64,000 nucleotides of DNA. It comes from Bufo bufo. Its lineage: Eukaryota; Chordata; Amphibia; Anura; Bufonidae. Position 1 is the first letter of the stretch. Each line of letters starts with the position of its first letter. Positions 52,451-64,000 of this stretch are shown here, in pieces. The stretch spans positions 3,242,946 through 3,306,945 of the forward strand of contig NC_053397.1 in NCBI RefSeq assembly GCF_905171765.1, in the 5' to 3' direction. Below the pieces are notes generated by a model. The model was given only the letters and a program-made list of their open reading frames with translations, searched no databases and was not told the DNA's origin. The translations under genes were made by a program, and so were the position numbers.

Positions 52451-53157
52451 AGGCTTAGTGGTTACAGTCTCTCTGTGAGGGCACAGGCTTAGTGGTTATA
52501 GTCTTTATGAGGGCACAGGCTTAGTGGTTACAGTCTCTCAAAGAGGACACAGGCTTAGTGGTTACAGTCTCTCTATGAGGGCACAGGCTTAGTGGTTATA
52601 GTCTCTCTATGAGAGCACAGGCTTAGTGGTTACAGTCTTTCTATGAGGGCACAGGCTTAGTGGTTACAGTCTCTCTGTGAGGGCACAGGCTAAGTGGTTA
52701 CAGTCTCTATGAGGGCACAGGCTTGGTGGTTATAGTCTCTCTATGAGGGCACAGGCTCAGTGGTTACAGTATCTCTATGAGGGCACGGGCTTAGTGGTTA
52801 CAGCCTCTTTATGAGGCACAGGCTTAGTGGTTACAGTCTCTATGAGGGCACAGGCTCAGTGGTTACAGTATCTCTATGAGGGCACGGGCTTAGTGGTTAT
52901 AGTCTCTCTATGAGAGCACGGGCTGAGTGGTTACAGTCTCTCTATGAGGCACAGGCTTACTGGTTACAGCCTCTTTATGAGGCACAGGCTTAGTGGTTAC
53001 AGTCTCTCTATGAGGCACAGGCTTACTGGTTACAGCCTCTTTATGAGGCACAGGCTTAGTGGTTACAGCCTATGAGGGCACAGGCTTAGTGGTTACGGTC
53101 TCTCTATGAGGGCACAGGCTTAGTGGTTACAGCCTATGAGGGCACAGGCTTAGTTGT
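52451..53157. repeat. 34-bp minisatellite
   Basis: About 21 units of about 34 bp with the phrase ggcacaggcttagtggttac and agtctctctatgag. Length varies from 24 to 35 bp through loss of parts of the ctctctatgag segment. Confidence 0.93.
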
Positions 53158-53690
53158 AGGCAATAGGATAATTAGGTACCATGACTCTTTAAATAGTAAA
53201 AGCATATATTACACTGGCCCTTTAAGAGATAACCACTCCCTCTCCCCGTTGCTGGCGTAGCCCCCAGCTCCTGCATAATGGTGCTCTGTTCTCCTTCGTG
53301 TGGAGGTCGTATCTGCAGTTATCAATACACACGCAGTCTGTACGGCTCCTAAGAGGGGCAGAATCTCCGTCCTCACAGCCATCTGCACACTATTCCACAC
53401 CTCCCAACTTTTCCAAAGCAAAAAACGGAGAATACGCAGCAAGCTTTTCATACTAGGCCACGCCTCTAACTCCGCCCAAAACATAACTACACACACCCAG
53501 TCCTCTAAATGCTCCCACATAGTAATTACTCCTCCTTTACGCCCCCATACAGTAGTAATAGCCACATTGTACCCCTTGACACTTGTAATGCCAACATTGT
53601 ACCCCTCACAGTAGTTATGCTCGGATTGTGCCCCTCACATATCAGTACACTGCTCGCTCTCTCTATATATATATATTTTTTTTTGCATAT
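53158..53690. other. Unique spacer before the 67-bp satellite
   Basis: About 530 bases. At 53500-53645 a degenerate repeat of the form cacattgtacccct / agtagtaat occurs four or five times. A short (ta)n and T tract (53660-53685) precedes the satellite. The fragment aacttttccaaagcaaaaaacgg-gaat near 53407 resembles short frog repeats. No gene recognised. Confidence 0.55.
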
Positions 53691-56600
53691 ATTATACAGT
53701 ATAAGAGATGCAGTGTGTACAGATATATAGTATATACAGCCGTGTACTGATATGTGAGGTACGAGGTATAATAGATGCAGTGTGTACAGATATATAGTAT
53801 ATACAGCAGTGTACTGATATGTGAGGTATGAGGTATAATAGATGCAGTGTGTACAGATATATAGTATATACAGCAGTGTACTGATATGTGAGGTACGAGG
53901 TATAATAGATGAGGTGTGTACAGATATATAGTATATACAGCAGTGTACTGATATGTGAGGTACGAGGTATAATAGATGCAGAGTGTACAGATATATAGTA
54001 TATACAGCAGTGTACTGATATGTGAGGTATGAGGTATAATAGATGCAGTGTACAGGTATATAGTATATACAGCAGTGTACTGATATGTGAGGTATGAGGT
54101 ATAATAGATGCAGTGTGTACAGATATATAGTATATACAGCAGTGTACTGATATGTGAGGTACGAGGTATAATAGATGCAGTGTGTACAGATATATAGTAT
54201 ATACAGCAGTGTACTGATATGTGAGGTACGAGGTATAATAGATGCAGTGTGTACAGATATATAGTATATACAGCAGTGTACTGATATGGGAGGTATGAGG
54301 TATAATAGATGCAGTGTGTACAGATATATAGTATATACAGCAGTGTACTGATATGTGAGGTACGAGGTATAATAGATGCAGTGTGTACAGATATATAGTA
54401 TATACAGCAGTGTACTGATATGTGAGGTACGAGGTATAATAGATGCAGTGTGTACAGATATATAGTATATACAGCAGTGTACTGATATGTGAGGTACGAG
54501 GTATAATAGATGCAGTGTGTACAGATATATAGCATATACAGCAGTGTACTGATATGGGAGGTATGAGGTATAATAGATGCAGTGTGTACAGGTATATAGT
54601 ATATACAGCAGTGTACTGATATGTGAGGTACGAGGTATAATAGATGCAGTGTACAGATATATAGTATATACAGCAGTGTACTGATATGTGAGGTACGAGG
54701 TATAATAGATGCAGTGTGTACAGATATATAGTATATACTGCAGTGTACTGATATGTGAGGTATGAGGTATAATAGATGCAGTGTGTACAGATATATAGTA
54801 TATACAGCAGTGTACTGATATGTGAGGTATGAGGTATAATAGATGCAGTGTGTACAGGTATATAGTATATACAGCAGTGTACTGATATGTAAGGTATGAG
54901 GTATAATAGATGCAGTGTGTACAGATATATAGTATATACAGCAGTGTACTGATATGTGAGGTATGAGGTATAATATATGCAGTGTGTACAGATATATAGT
55001 ATATACAGCAGTGTACTGATATGTGAGGTACGAGGTATAATAGATGCAGTGTGTACAGATATATAGTATATACAGCAGTGTACTGATATGTGAGGTATGA
55101 GGTATAATAGATGCAGTGTGTACAGATATATAGTATATACAGCAGTGTACTGATATGTGAGGTATGAGGTATAATAGATGCAGTGTGTACAGGTATATAG
55201 TATATACAGCAGTGTACTGATATGTGAGGTATAATAGATGCAGAGTGTACAGATATATAGTATATACAGCAGTGTACTGATATGTGAGGTACGAGGTATA
55301 ATAGATGCAGTGTGTACAGATATATAGTATATACAGCAGTGTACTGATATGTCAGGTACGAGGTATAATAGATGCAGTGTGTACAGGTATATAGTATATA
55401 CAGCAGTGTACTGATATGTGAGGTACGAGGTATAATAGATGCAGTGTGTACAGATATATAGTATATACAGCAGTGTACAGATATGTGAGGTACGAGGTAT
55501 AATAGATGCAGTGTACAGATATATAGTATATACAGCAGTGTACTGATATGTGAGGTACAAGGTATAATAGATGCAGTGTGTACAGATATATAGTGTATAC
55601 AGCAGTGTACTGATATGTGAGGTATGAGGTATAATAGATGCAGTGTGTACAGGTATATAGTATATACAGCAGTGTACTGATATGTGAGGTATAATAGATG
55701 CAGTGTGTACAGATATATAGTATATACAGCAGTGTACTGATATGTGAGGTACGAGGTATAATAGATGCAGTGTGTACAGATATATAGTATATACAGCAGT
55801 GTACTGATATGTCAGGTACGAGGTATAATAGATGCAGTGTGTACAGGTATATAGTATATACAGCAGTGTACTGATATGTGAGGTACGAGGTATAATAGAT
55901 GCAGTGTGTACAGATATATAGTATATACAGCAGTGTACAGATATGTGAGGTACGAGGTATAATAGATGCAGTGTACAGATATATAGTATATACAGCAGTG
56001 TACTGATATGTGAGGTACAAGGTATAATAGATGCAGTGTGTACAGATATATAGTATATACAGCAGTATACTGATATGTGAGGTACGAGGTATAAGAGATG
56101 CAGTGTGTACAGATATATAGTATATACAGCAGTGTACTGATATGTGAGGTACGAGGTATAATAGATGCAGTGTGTACAGATATATAGTATATACAGCAGT
56201 GTACTGATATGTGAGGTATGAGGTATAATATATGCAGTGTGTACAGATATATAGTATATACAGCAGTGTACTGATATGTGAGGTACGAGGTATAATAGAT
56301 GCAGTGTGTACAGATATATAGTATATACTGCAGTGTACTGATATGGGAGGTATGAGGTATAATAGATGAGGTGTGTACAGATATATAGTATATACAGCAG
56401 TGTACTGATATGTGAGGTACGAGGTATAATAGATACAGTGTGTACAGATATATAGTATATACAGCAGTATACTGATATGTGAGGTATGAGGTATAATAGA
56501 TACAGTGTGTACAGATATATAGTATATACAGCAGTGTACTGATATGTGAGGTACGAGGTATAATAGATGCAGTGTGTACAGATATATAGTATATACAGCA

Positions 56601-59600
56601 GTGTACAGATATGTGAGGTACGAGGTATAATAGATGCAGTGTACAGATATATAGTATATACAGCAGTGTACTGATAGGTGAGGTACAAGGTATAATAGAT
56701 GCAGTGTGTACAGATATATAGTATATACAGCAGTGTACTGATATGTAAGGTATGAGGTATAATAGATGCAGTGTGTACAGATATATAGTATATACAGCAG
56801 TGTACTGATATGTGAGGTACGAGGTATAATAGATGCAGTGTGTACAGGTATATAGTATATACAGCAGTGTACTGATATGTGAGGTACGAGGTATAATAGA
56901 TGCAGTGTACAGATATATAGTATATACAGCAGTGTACTGATATGTGAGGTATGAGGTATAATAGACGCAGTGTGTACAGATATATAGTATATACAGCAGT
57001 GTACTGATATGTGAGGTATGAGGTATAATAGATACGGTGTGTACAGATATATAGTATATACAGCAGTGTACTGATATGTGAGGTATGAGGTATAATAGAT
57101 GCAGTGTGTACAGATATATAGTATATACAGCAGTATACTGATATGTGAGGTACGAGGTATAAGAGATGCAGTGTGTACAGATATATAGTATATACAGCAG
57201 TGTACTGATATGTGAGGTATGAGGTATAATATATGCAGTGTGTACAGATATATAGTATATACAGCAGTGTACTGATATGTGAGGTACGAGGTATAATAGA
57301 TGCAGTGTGTACAGATATATAGTATATACTGCAGTGTACTGATATGTGAGGTATGAGGTATAATGCAGTGTGTACAGATATATAGTATATACTGCAGTGT
57401 ACTGATATGGGAGGTATGAGGTATAATAGATGAGGTGTGTACAGATATATAGTATATACAGCAGTGTACTGATATGTGAGGTACGAGGTATGATACAGTG
57501 TGCACAGATATATAGTATATACAGCAGTGTACTGATATGTGAGGTATAATAGATGCAGTGTGTACAGGTATATAGTATATACAGCAGTGTACTGATATGT
57601 GAGGTATAATAGATGCAGTGTGTACAGATATATAGTATATACAGCAGTGTACTGATATGTGAGGTACGAGGTATAATAGATGCAGTGTGTACAGATATAT
57701 AGTATATACAGCAGTGTACTGATATGTGAGGTACGAGGTATAATAGATGCAGAGTGTACAGATATATAGTATATACAGCAGTGTACTGATATGTGAGGTA
57801 CGAGGTATAATAGATGCAGTGTGTACAGGTATACAGTATATACAGTAGTGTAATATGTGAGGTATGAGGTATAATAGATGCAGTGTGTACAGATATATAG
57901 TATATACAGCAGTGTACTGATATGTGAGGTACGAGGTATGATACAGTGTGCACAGATATATAGTATATACAGCAGTGTACTGAAATGTGATGTATGAGGT
58001 ATAATAGATACATTGTACAGATATATAGTATATACAGCAGTGTACTGATATGTGAGGTACGAGGTATAATAGATGCAGTGTGTACAGATATATAGTATAT
58101 ACAGCAGTATACTGATATGTGAGGTATGAGGTATAATAGATGCAGTGTGTACAGATATATAGTATATACCGCAGTGCACTGATATGTGAGGTATGAGGTA
58201 TAATAGATGCAGTGTGTACAGATATATAGTATATACAGCAGTGTACTGATATGTGAGGTACGAGGTATAATAGATGCAGTGTGTACAGATATATAGTATA
58301 TACAGCAGTGTACTGATATGTGAGGTATGAGGTATAATAGATGCAGTGTGTACAGATATATAGTATATACCGCAGTGCACTGATATGTGAGGTATGAGGT
58401 ATAATAGATGCAGTGTGTACAGATATATAGTATATACAGCAGTGTACTGATATGTGAGGTATGAGGTATAATAGATGCAGTGTGTACAGATATACAGTAT
58501 ATACCGCAGTGCACTGATATGTGAGGTATGAGGTATAATAGATGCAGTGTGTACAGATATATAGTATATACAGCAGTGTACTGATATGTGAGGTACGAGG
58601 TATAATAGATGCAGTGTGTACAGATATATAGTATATACAGCAGTGTACTGATATGTGAGGTATGAGGTATAATATATGCAGTGTGTACAGATATATAGTA
58701 TATACAGCAGTGTACTGATATGTGAGGTACGAGGTATAATAGATGCAGTGTGTACAGATATATAGTATATACAGCAGTGCACTGATATGTGAGGTATGAG
58801 GTATAATAGATGCAGTGTGTACAGATATATAGTATATACAGCAGTGTACTGATATGTGAGGTACGAGGTATAATAGATGCAGTGTGTACAGATATATAGT
58901 ATATACAGCAGTGTACTGATATGTGAGGTATGAGGTATAATATATGCAGTGTGTACAGATATATAGTATATACAGCAGTGTACTGATATGTGAGGTACGA
59001 GGTATAATAGATGCAGTGTGTACAGATATATAGTATATACTGCAGTGTACTGATATGTGAGGTATGAGGTACAATGCAGTGTGTACAGATATATAGTATA
59101 TACTGCAGTGTACTGATATGGGAGGTATGAGGTATAATAGATGAGGTGTGTACAGATATATAGTATATACAGCAGTGTACTGATATGTGAGGTACGAGGT
59201 ATAATAGATACAGTGTGTACAGATATATAGTATATACAGCAGTATACTGATATGTGAGGTATGAGGTATAATAGATACAGTGTGTACAGATATATAGTAT
59301 ATACAGCAGTGTACTGATATGTGAGGTACGAGGTATAATAGATGCAGTGTGTACAGATATATAGTATATACAGCAGTGTACAGATATGTGAGGTACGAGG
59401 TATAATAGATGCAGTGTACAGATATATAGTATATACAGCAGTGTACTGATATGTGAGGTACAAGGTATAATAGATGCAGTGTGTACAGATATATAGTATA
59501 TACAGCAGTGTACTGATATGTAAGGTATGAGGTATAATAGATGCAGTGTGTACAGATATATAGTATATACAGCAGTGTACTGATATGTGAGGTACGAGGT

Positions 59601-62600
59601 ATAATAGATGCAGTGTGTACAGGTATATAGTATATACAGCAGTGTACTGATATGTGAGGTATGAGGTATAATAGATGCAGTGTGTACAGATATATAGTAT
59701 ATACAGCAGTATACTGATATGTGAGGTACGAGGTATAAGAGATGCAGTGTGTACAGATATATAGTATATACAGCAGTGTACTGATATGTGAGGTATAATA
59801 GATGCAGTGTGTACAGATATATAGTATATACAGCAGTGTACTGATAAGTGAGGTACGAGGTATATTAGATGCAGTGTGTACAGATATATAGTATATACAG
59901 CAGTGTACTGATATGTGAGGTACGAGGTATAATAGATGCAGTGTACAGATATATAGTATATACAGCAGTGTACTGATATGTGAGGTATGAGGTATAATAG
60001 ACGCAGTGTGTACAGATATATAGTATATACAGCAGTGTACTGATATGTGAGGTATGAGGTATAATAGATACGGTGTGTACAGATATATAGTATATACAGC
60101 AGTGTACTGATATGTGAGGTATGAGGTATAATAGATGCAGTGTGCACAGATATATAGTATATACAGCAGTATACTGATATGTGAGGTACGAGGTATAAGA
60201 GATGCAGTGTGTACAGATATATAGTATATACAGCAGTGTACTGATATGTGAGGTATGAGGTATAATAGATGCAGTGTGTACAGATATATAGTATATACAG
60301 CAGTGTACTGATATGTGAGGTATGAGGTATAATATATGCAGTGTGTACAGATATATAGTATATACAGCAGTGTACTGATATGTGAGGTACGAGGTATAAT
60401 AGATGCAGTGTGTACAGATATATAGTATATACTGCAGTGTACTGATATGTGAGGTATGAGGTATAATGCAGTGTGTACAGATATATAGTATATACTGCAG
60501 TGTACTGATATGGGAGGTATGAGGTATAATAGATGAGGTGTGTACAGATATATAGTATATACAGCAGTGTACTGATATGTGAGGTACGAGGTATGATACA
60601 GTGTGCACAGATATATAGTATATACAGCAGTGTACTGATATGTGAGGTATAATAGATGCAGTGTGTACAGGTATATAGTATATACAGCAGTGTACTGATA
60701 TGTGAGGTATAATAGATGCAGTGTGTACAGATATATAGTATATACAGCAGTGTACTGATATGTGAGGTACGAGGTATAATAGATGCAGTGTGTACAGATA
60801 TATAGTATATACAGCAGTGTACTGATATGTGAGGTACGAGGTATAATAGATGCAGAGTGTACAGATATATAGTATATACAGCAGTGTACTGATATGTGAG
60901 GTACGAGGTATAATAGATGCAGTGTGTACAGGTATACAGTATATACAGTAGTGTAATATGTGAGGTATGAGGTATAATAGATGCAGTGTGTACAGATATA
61001 TAGTATATACAGCAGTGTACTGATATGTGAGGTACGAGGTATGATACAGTGTGCACAGATATATAGTATATACAGCAGTGTACTGAAATGTGAGGTATGA
61101 GGTATAATAGATACATTGTACAGATATATAGTATATACAGCAGTGTACTGATATGTGAGGTACGAGGTATAATAGATGCAGTGTGTACAGATATATAGTA
61201 TATACCGCAGTGCACTGATATGTGAGGTATGAGGTATAATAGATGCAGTGTGTACAGATATATAGTATATACAGCAGTGTACTGATATGTGAGGTACGAG
61301 GTATAATAGATGCAGTGTGTACAGATATATAGTATATACAGCAGTGTACTGATATGGGAGGTATGAGGTATAATAGATGCAGTGTGTACAGATATATAGT
61401 ATATACAGCAGTGTACTGATATGTGAGGTACGAGGTATAATAGATGCAGTGTGTACAGATATATAGTATATACAGCAGTGTACTGATATGTGAGGTACGA
61501 GGTATAATAGATGCAGTGTGTACAGATATATAGTATATACAGCAGTGTACTGATATGTGAGGTACGAGGTATAATAGATGCAGTGTGTACAGATATATAG
61601 CATATACAGCAGTGTACTGATATGGGAGGTATGAGGTATAATAGATGCAGTGTGTACAGGTATATAGTATATACAGCAGTGTACTGATATGTGAGGTACG
61701 AGGTATAATAGATGCAGTGTACAGATATATAGTATATACAGCAGTGTACTGATATGTGAGGTACGAGGTATAATAGATGCAGTGTGTACAGATATATAGT
61801 ATATACTGCAGTGTACTGATATGTGAGGTATGAGGTATAATAGATGCAGTGTGTACAGATATATAGTATATACAGCAGTGTACTGATATGTGAGGTATGA
61901 GGTATAATAGATGCAGTGTGTACAGGTATATAGTATATACAGCAGTGTACTGATATGTAAGGTATGAGGTATAATAGATGCAGTGTGTACAGATATATAG
62001 TATATACAGCAGTGTACTGATATGTGAGGTACGAGGTATAATAGATGCAGTGTGTACAGATATATAGTATTTACAGCAGTGTACTGATATGTGAGGTATG
62101 AGGTATAATAGATGCAGTGTGTACAGATATATAGTATATACAGCAGTGTACTGATATGTGAGGTATGAGGTATAATAGATGCAGTGTGTACAGGTATATA
62201 GTATATACAGCAGTGTACTGATATGTGAGGTATAATAGATGCAGTGTGTACAGATATATAGTATATACAGCAGTGTACTGATATGTGAGGTACGAGGTAT
62301 AATAGATGCAGTGTGTACAGATATATAGTATATACAGCAGTGTACTGATATGTCAGGTACGAGGTATAATAGATGCAGTGTGTACAGGTATATAGTATAT
62401 ACAGCAGTGTACTGATATGTGAGGTACGAGGAATAATAGATGCAGTGTGTACAGATATATAGTATATACAGCAGTGTACAGATATGTGAGGTACGAGGTA
62501 TAATAGATGCAGTGTACAGATATATAGTATATACAGCAGTGTACTGATATGTGAGGTACAAGGTATAATAGATGCAGTGTGTACAGATATATAGTGTATA

Positions 62601-64000
62601 CAGCAGTGTACTGATATGTGAGGTATGAGGTATAATAGATGCAGTGTGTACAGGTATATAGTATATACAGCAGTGTACTGATATGTGAGGTATAATAGAT
62701 GCAGTGTGTACAGATATATAGTATATACAGCAGTGTACTGATATGTGAGGTACGAGGTATAATAGATGCAGTGTGTACAGATATATAGTATATACAGCAG
62801 TGTACTGATATGTCAGGTACGAGGTATAATAGATGCAGTGTGTACAGGTATATAGTATATACAGCAGTGTACTGATATGTGAGGTACGAGGTATAATAGA
62901 TGCAGTGTGTACAGATATATAGTATATACAGCAGTGTACAGATATGTGAGGTACGAGGTATAATAGATGCAGTGTACAGATATATAGTATATACAGCAGT
63001 GTACTGATATGTGAGGTACAAGGTATAATAGATGCAGTGTGTACAGATATATAGTATATACAGCAGTATACTGATATGTGAGGTACGAGGTATAAGAGAT
63101 GCAGTGTGTACAGATATATAGTATATACAGCAGTGTACTGATATGTGAGGTACGAGGTATAATAGATGCAGTGTGTACAGATATATAGTATATACAGCAG
63201 TGTACTGATATGTGAGGTATGAGGTATAATATATGCAGTGTGTACAGATATATAGTATATACAGCAGTGTACTGATATGTGAGGTACGAGGTATAATAGA
63301 TGCAGTGTGTACAGATATATAGTATATACTGCAGTGTACTGATATGTGAGGTATGAGGTACAATGCAGTGTGTACAGATATATAGTATATACTGCAGTGT
63401 ACTGATATGGGAGGTATGAGGTATAATAGATGAGGTGTGTACAGATATATAGTATATACAGCAGTGTACTGATATGTGAGGTACGAGGTATAATAGATAC
63501 AGTGTGTACAGATATATAGTATATACAGCAGTATACTGATATGTGAGGTATGAGGTATAATAGATACAGTGTGTACAGATATATAGTATATACAGCAGTG
63601 TACTGATATGTGAGGTACGAGGTATAATAGATGCAGTGTGTACAGATATATAGTATATACAGCAGTGTACAGATATGTGAGGTACGAGGTATAATAGATG
63701 CAGTGTACAGATATATAGTATATACAGCAGTGTACTGATATGTGAGGTACAAGGTATAATAGATGCAGTGTGTACAGATATATAGTATATACAGCAGTGT
63801 ACTGATATGTAAGGTATGAGGTATAATAGATGCAGTGTGTACAGATATATAGTATATACAGCAGTGTACTGATATGTGAGGTACGAGGTATAATAGATGC
63901 AGTGTGTACAGGTATATAGTATATACAGCAGTGTACTGATATGTGAGGTACGAGGTATAATAGATGCAGTGTACAGGTATATAGTATATACAGCAGTGTA
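53690..64000. repeat. 67-bp AT-rich satellite array, continues past the window
   Basis: About 150 units of 67 bp containing cagatatatagtatatacag, cagtgtactgatatgtgagg and tacgaggtataatagatgca. Variants (tatgagg, cagtataag, tgtcagg, gatgaggtg, short units lacking tacgaggtat) recur in the same order at distance, showing higher-order duplication (offsets 3103 and about 7.0 kb). No unit carries a minus-strand stop in any frame, so open frames of up to 2507 codons appear there by chance of composition. Confidence 0.97.

Noticed and set aside
53692..61215. Minus-strand frame of 2507 codons and overlapping frames of 2083, 1295 and 900 codons
   Set aside because: All are translations of the 67-bp satellite in different registers. 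They have no unique sequence, no splice signals or domain, and the same region is open in several frames at once.
1..64000. CRISPR arrays
   Set aside because: The repeats are head-to-tail without unique spacers and the DNA is clearly eukaryotic.

Overview
The window is vertebrate nuclear DNA, most likely from a frog or toad. It holds one host gene, compact GC-rich exons with vertebrate splice sites, large homogeneous minisatellites, and DIRS-type tyrosine-recombinase retrotransposons, a Ty3/Gypsy chromovirus, a ZBED-type hAT transposon and a Tc1-like transposon. That mixture is typical of amphibians, but the species assignment is inference.

Host gene (+ strand, 5256-19453): the 3' part of a MET/RON-family receptor tyrosine kinase, best matched to mst1r (RON, receptor of macrophage-stimulating protein). 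I could place 19 exons with consistent phases. They total 2931 coding bases (976 residues plus stop) and run from the end of the Sema domain through PSI, four IPT repeats, a transmembrane helix, a juxtamembrane Cbl-type DYR site and the kinase to the two-tyrosine docking site and an acidic tail. Only the first large exon (signal peptide and most of Sema) is missing and should lie to the left. Every long intron is filled by a different minisatellite: 31-bp (intron after PSI), 92-bp, 30-bp, 32-bp and 39-bp. The sequence left of the first exon holds two more arrays (27/32-bp and 120/132-bp).

Right of the gene (20.1-53.2 kb) is a stack of nested insertions in satellite DNA. The 92-bp satellite reappears after the 3' UTR, followed by a 50-bp satellite. 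A Tc1-like element (24327-37340) was split by a minus-strand DIRS element (about 25187-37264). That element was split in turn, inside its recombinase gene, by a 6.75-kb hAT element (25880-32630) with an 8-bp target duplication and a long open 980-codon transposase. Next is a Ty3/Gypsy chromovirus with two LTRs (38682-48362, target duplication ATAGT, inserted in the 50-bp satellite family), split by a second, plus-strand DIRS element (about 39855-44898). The 3' end of the Gypsy copy plus flanking satellite is tandemly duplicated with an offset of 2920 bp. A 40-bp satellite derivative and a 34-bp minisatellite follow.

From about 53.69 kb to the right edge runs a 67-bp AT-rich satellite (more than 10 kb, continuing beyond the window) with clear higher-order duplications. 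Its very long minus-strand open frames come from a stop-free repeat and are not genes.

No tRNA, rRNA, CRISPR array or prokaryotic-type operon was seen. The most notable observations are the mst1r intron whose 892 codons of minisatellite are open and in phase with both flanking exons, the intronic array of near-consensus CTCF-like motifs, the upstream array carrying a GC box and a CRE-like site in nearly every unit, and the well-preserved hAT transposase.
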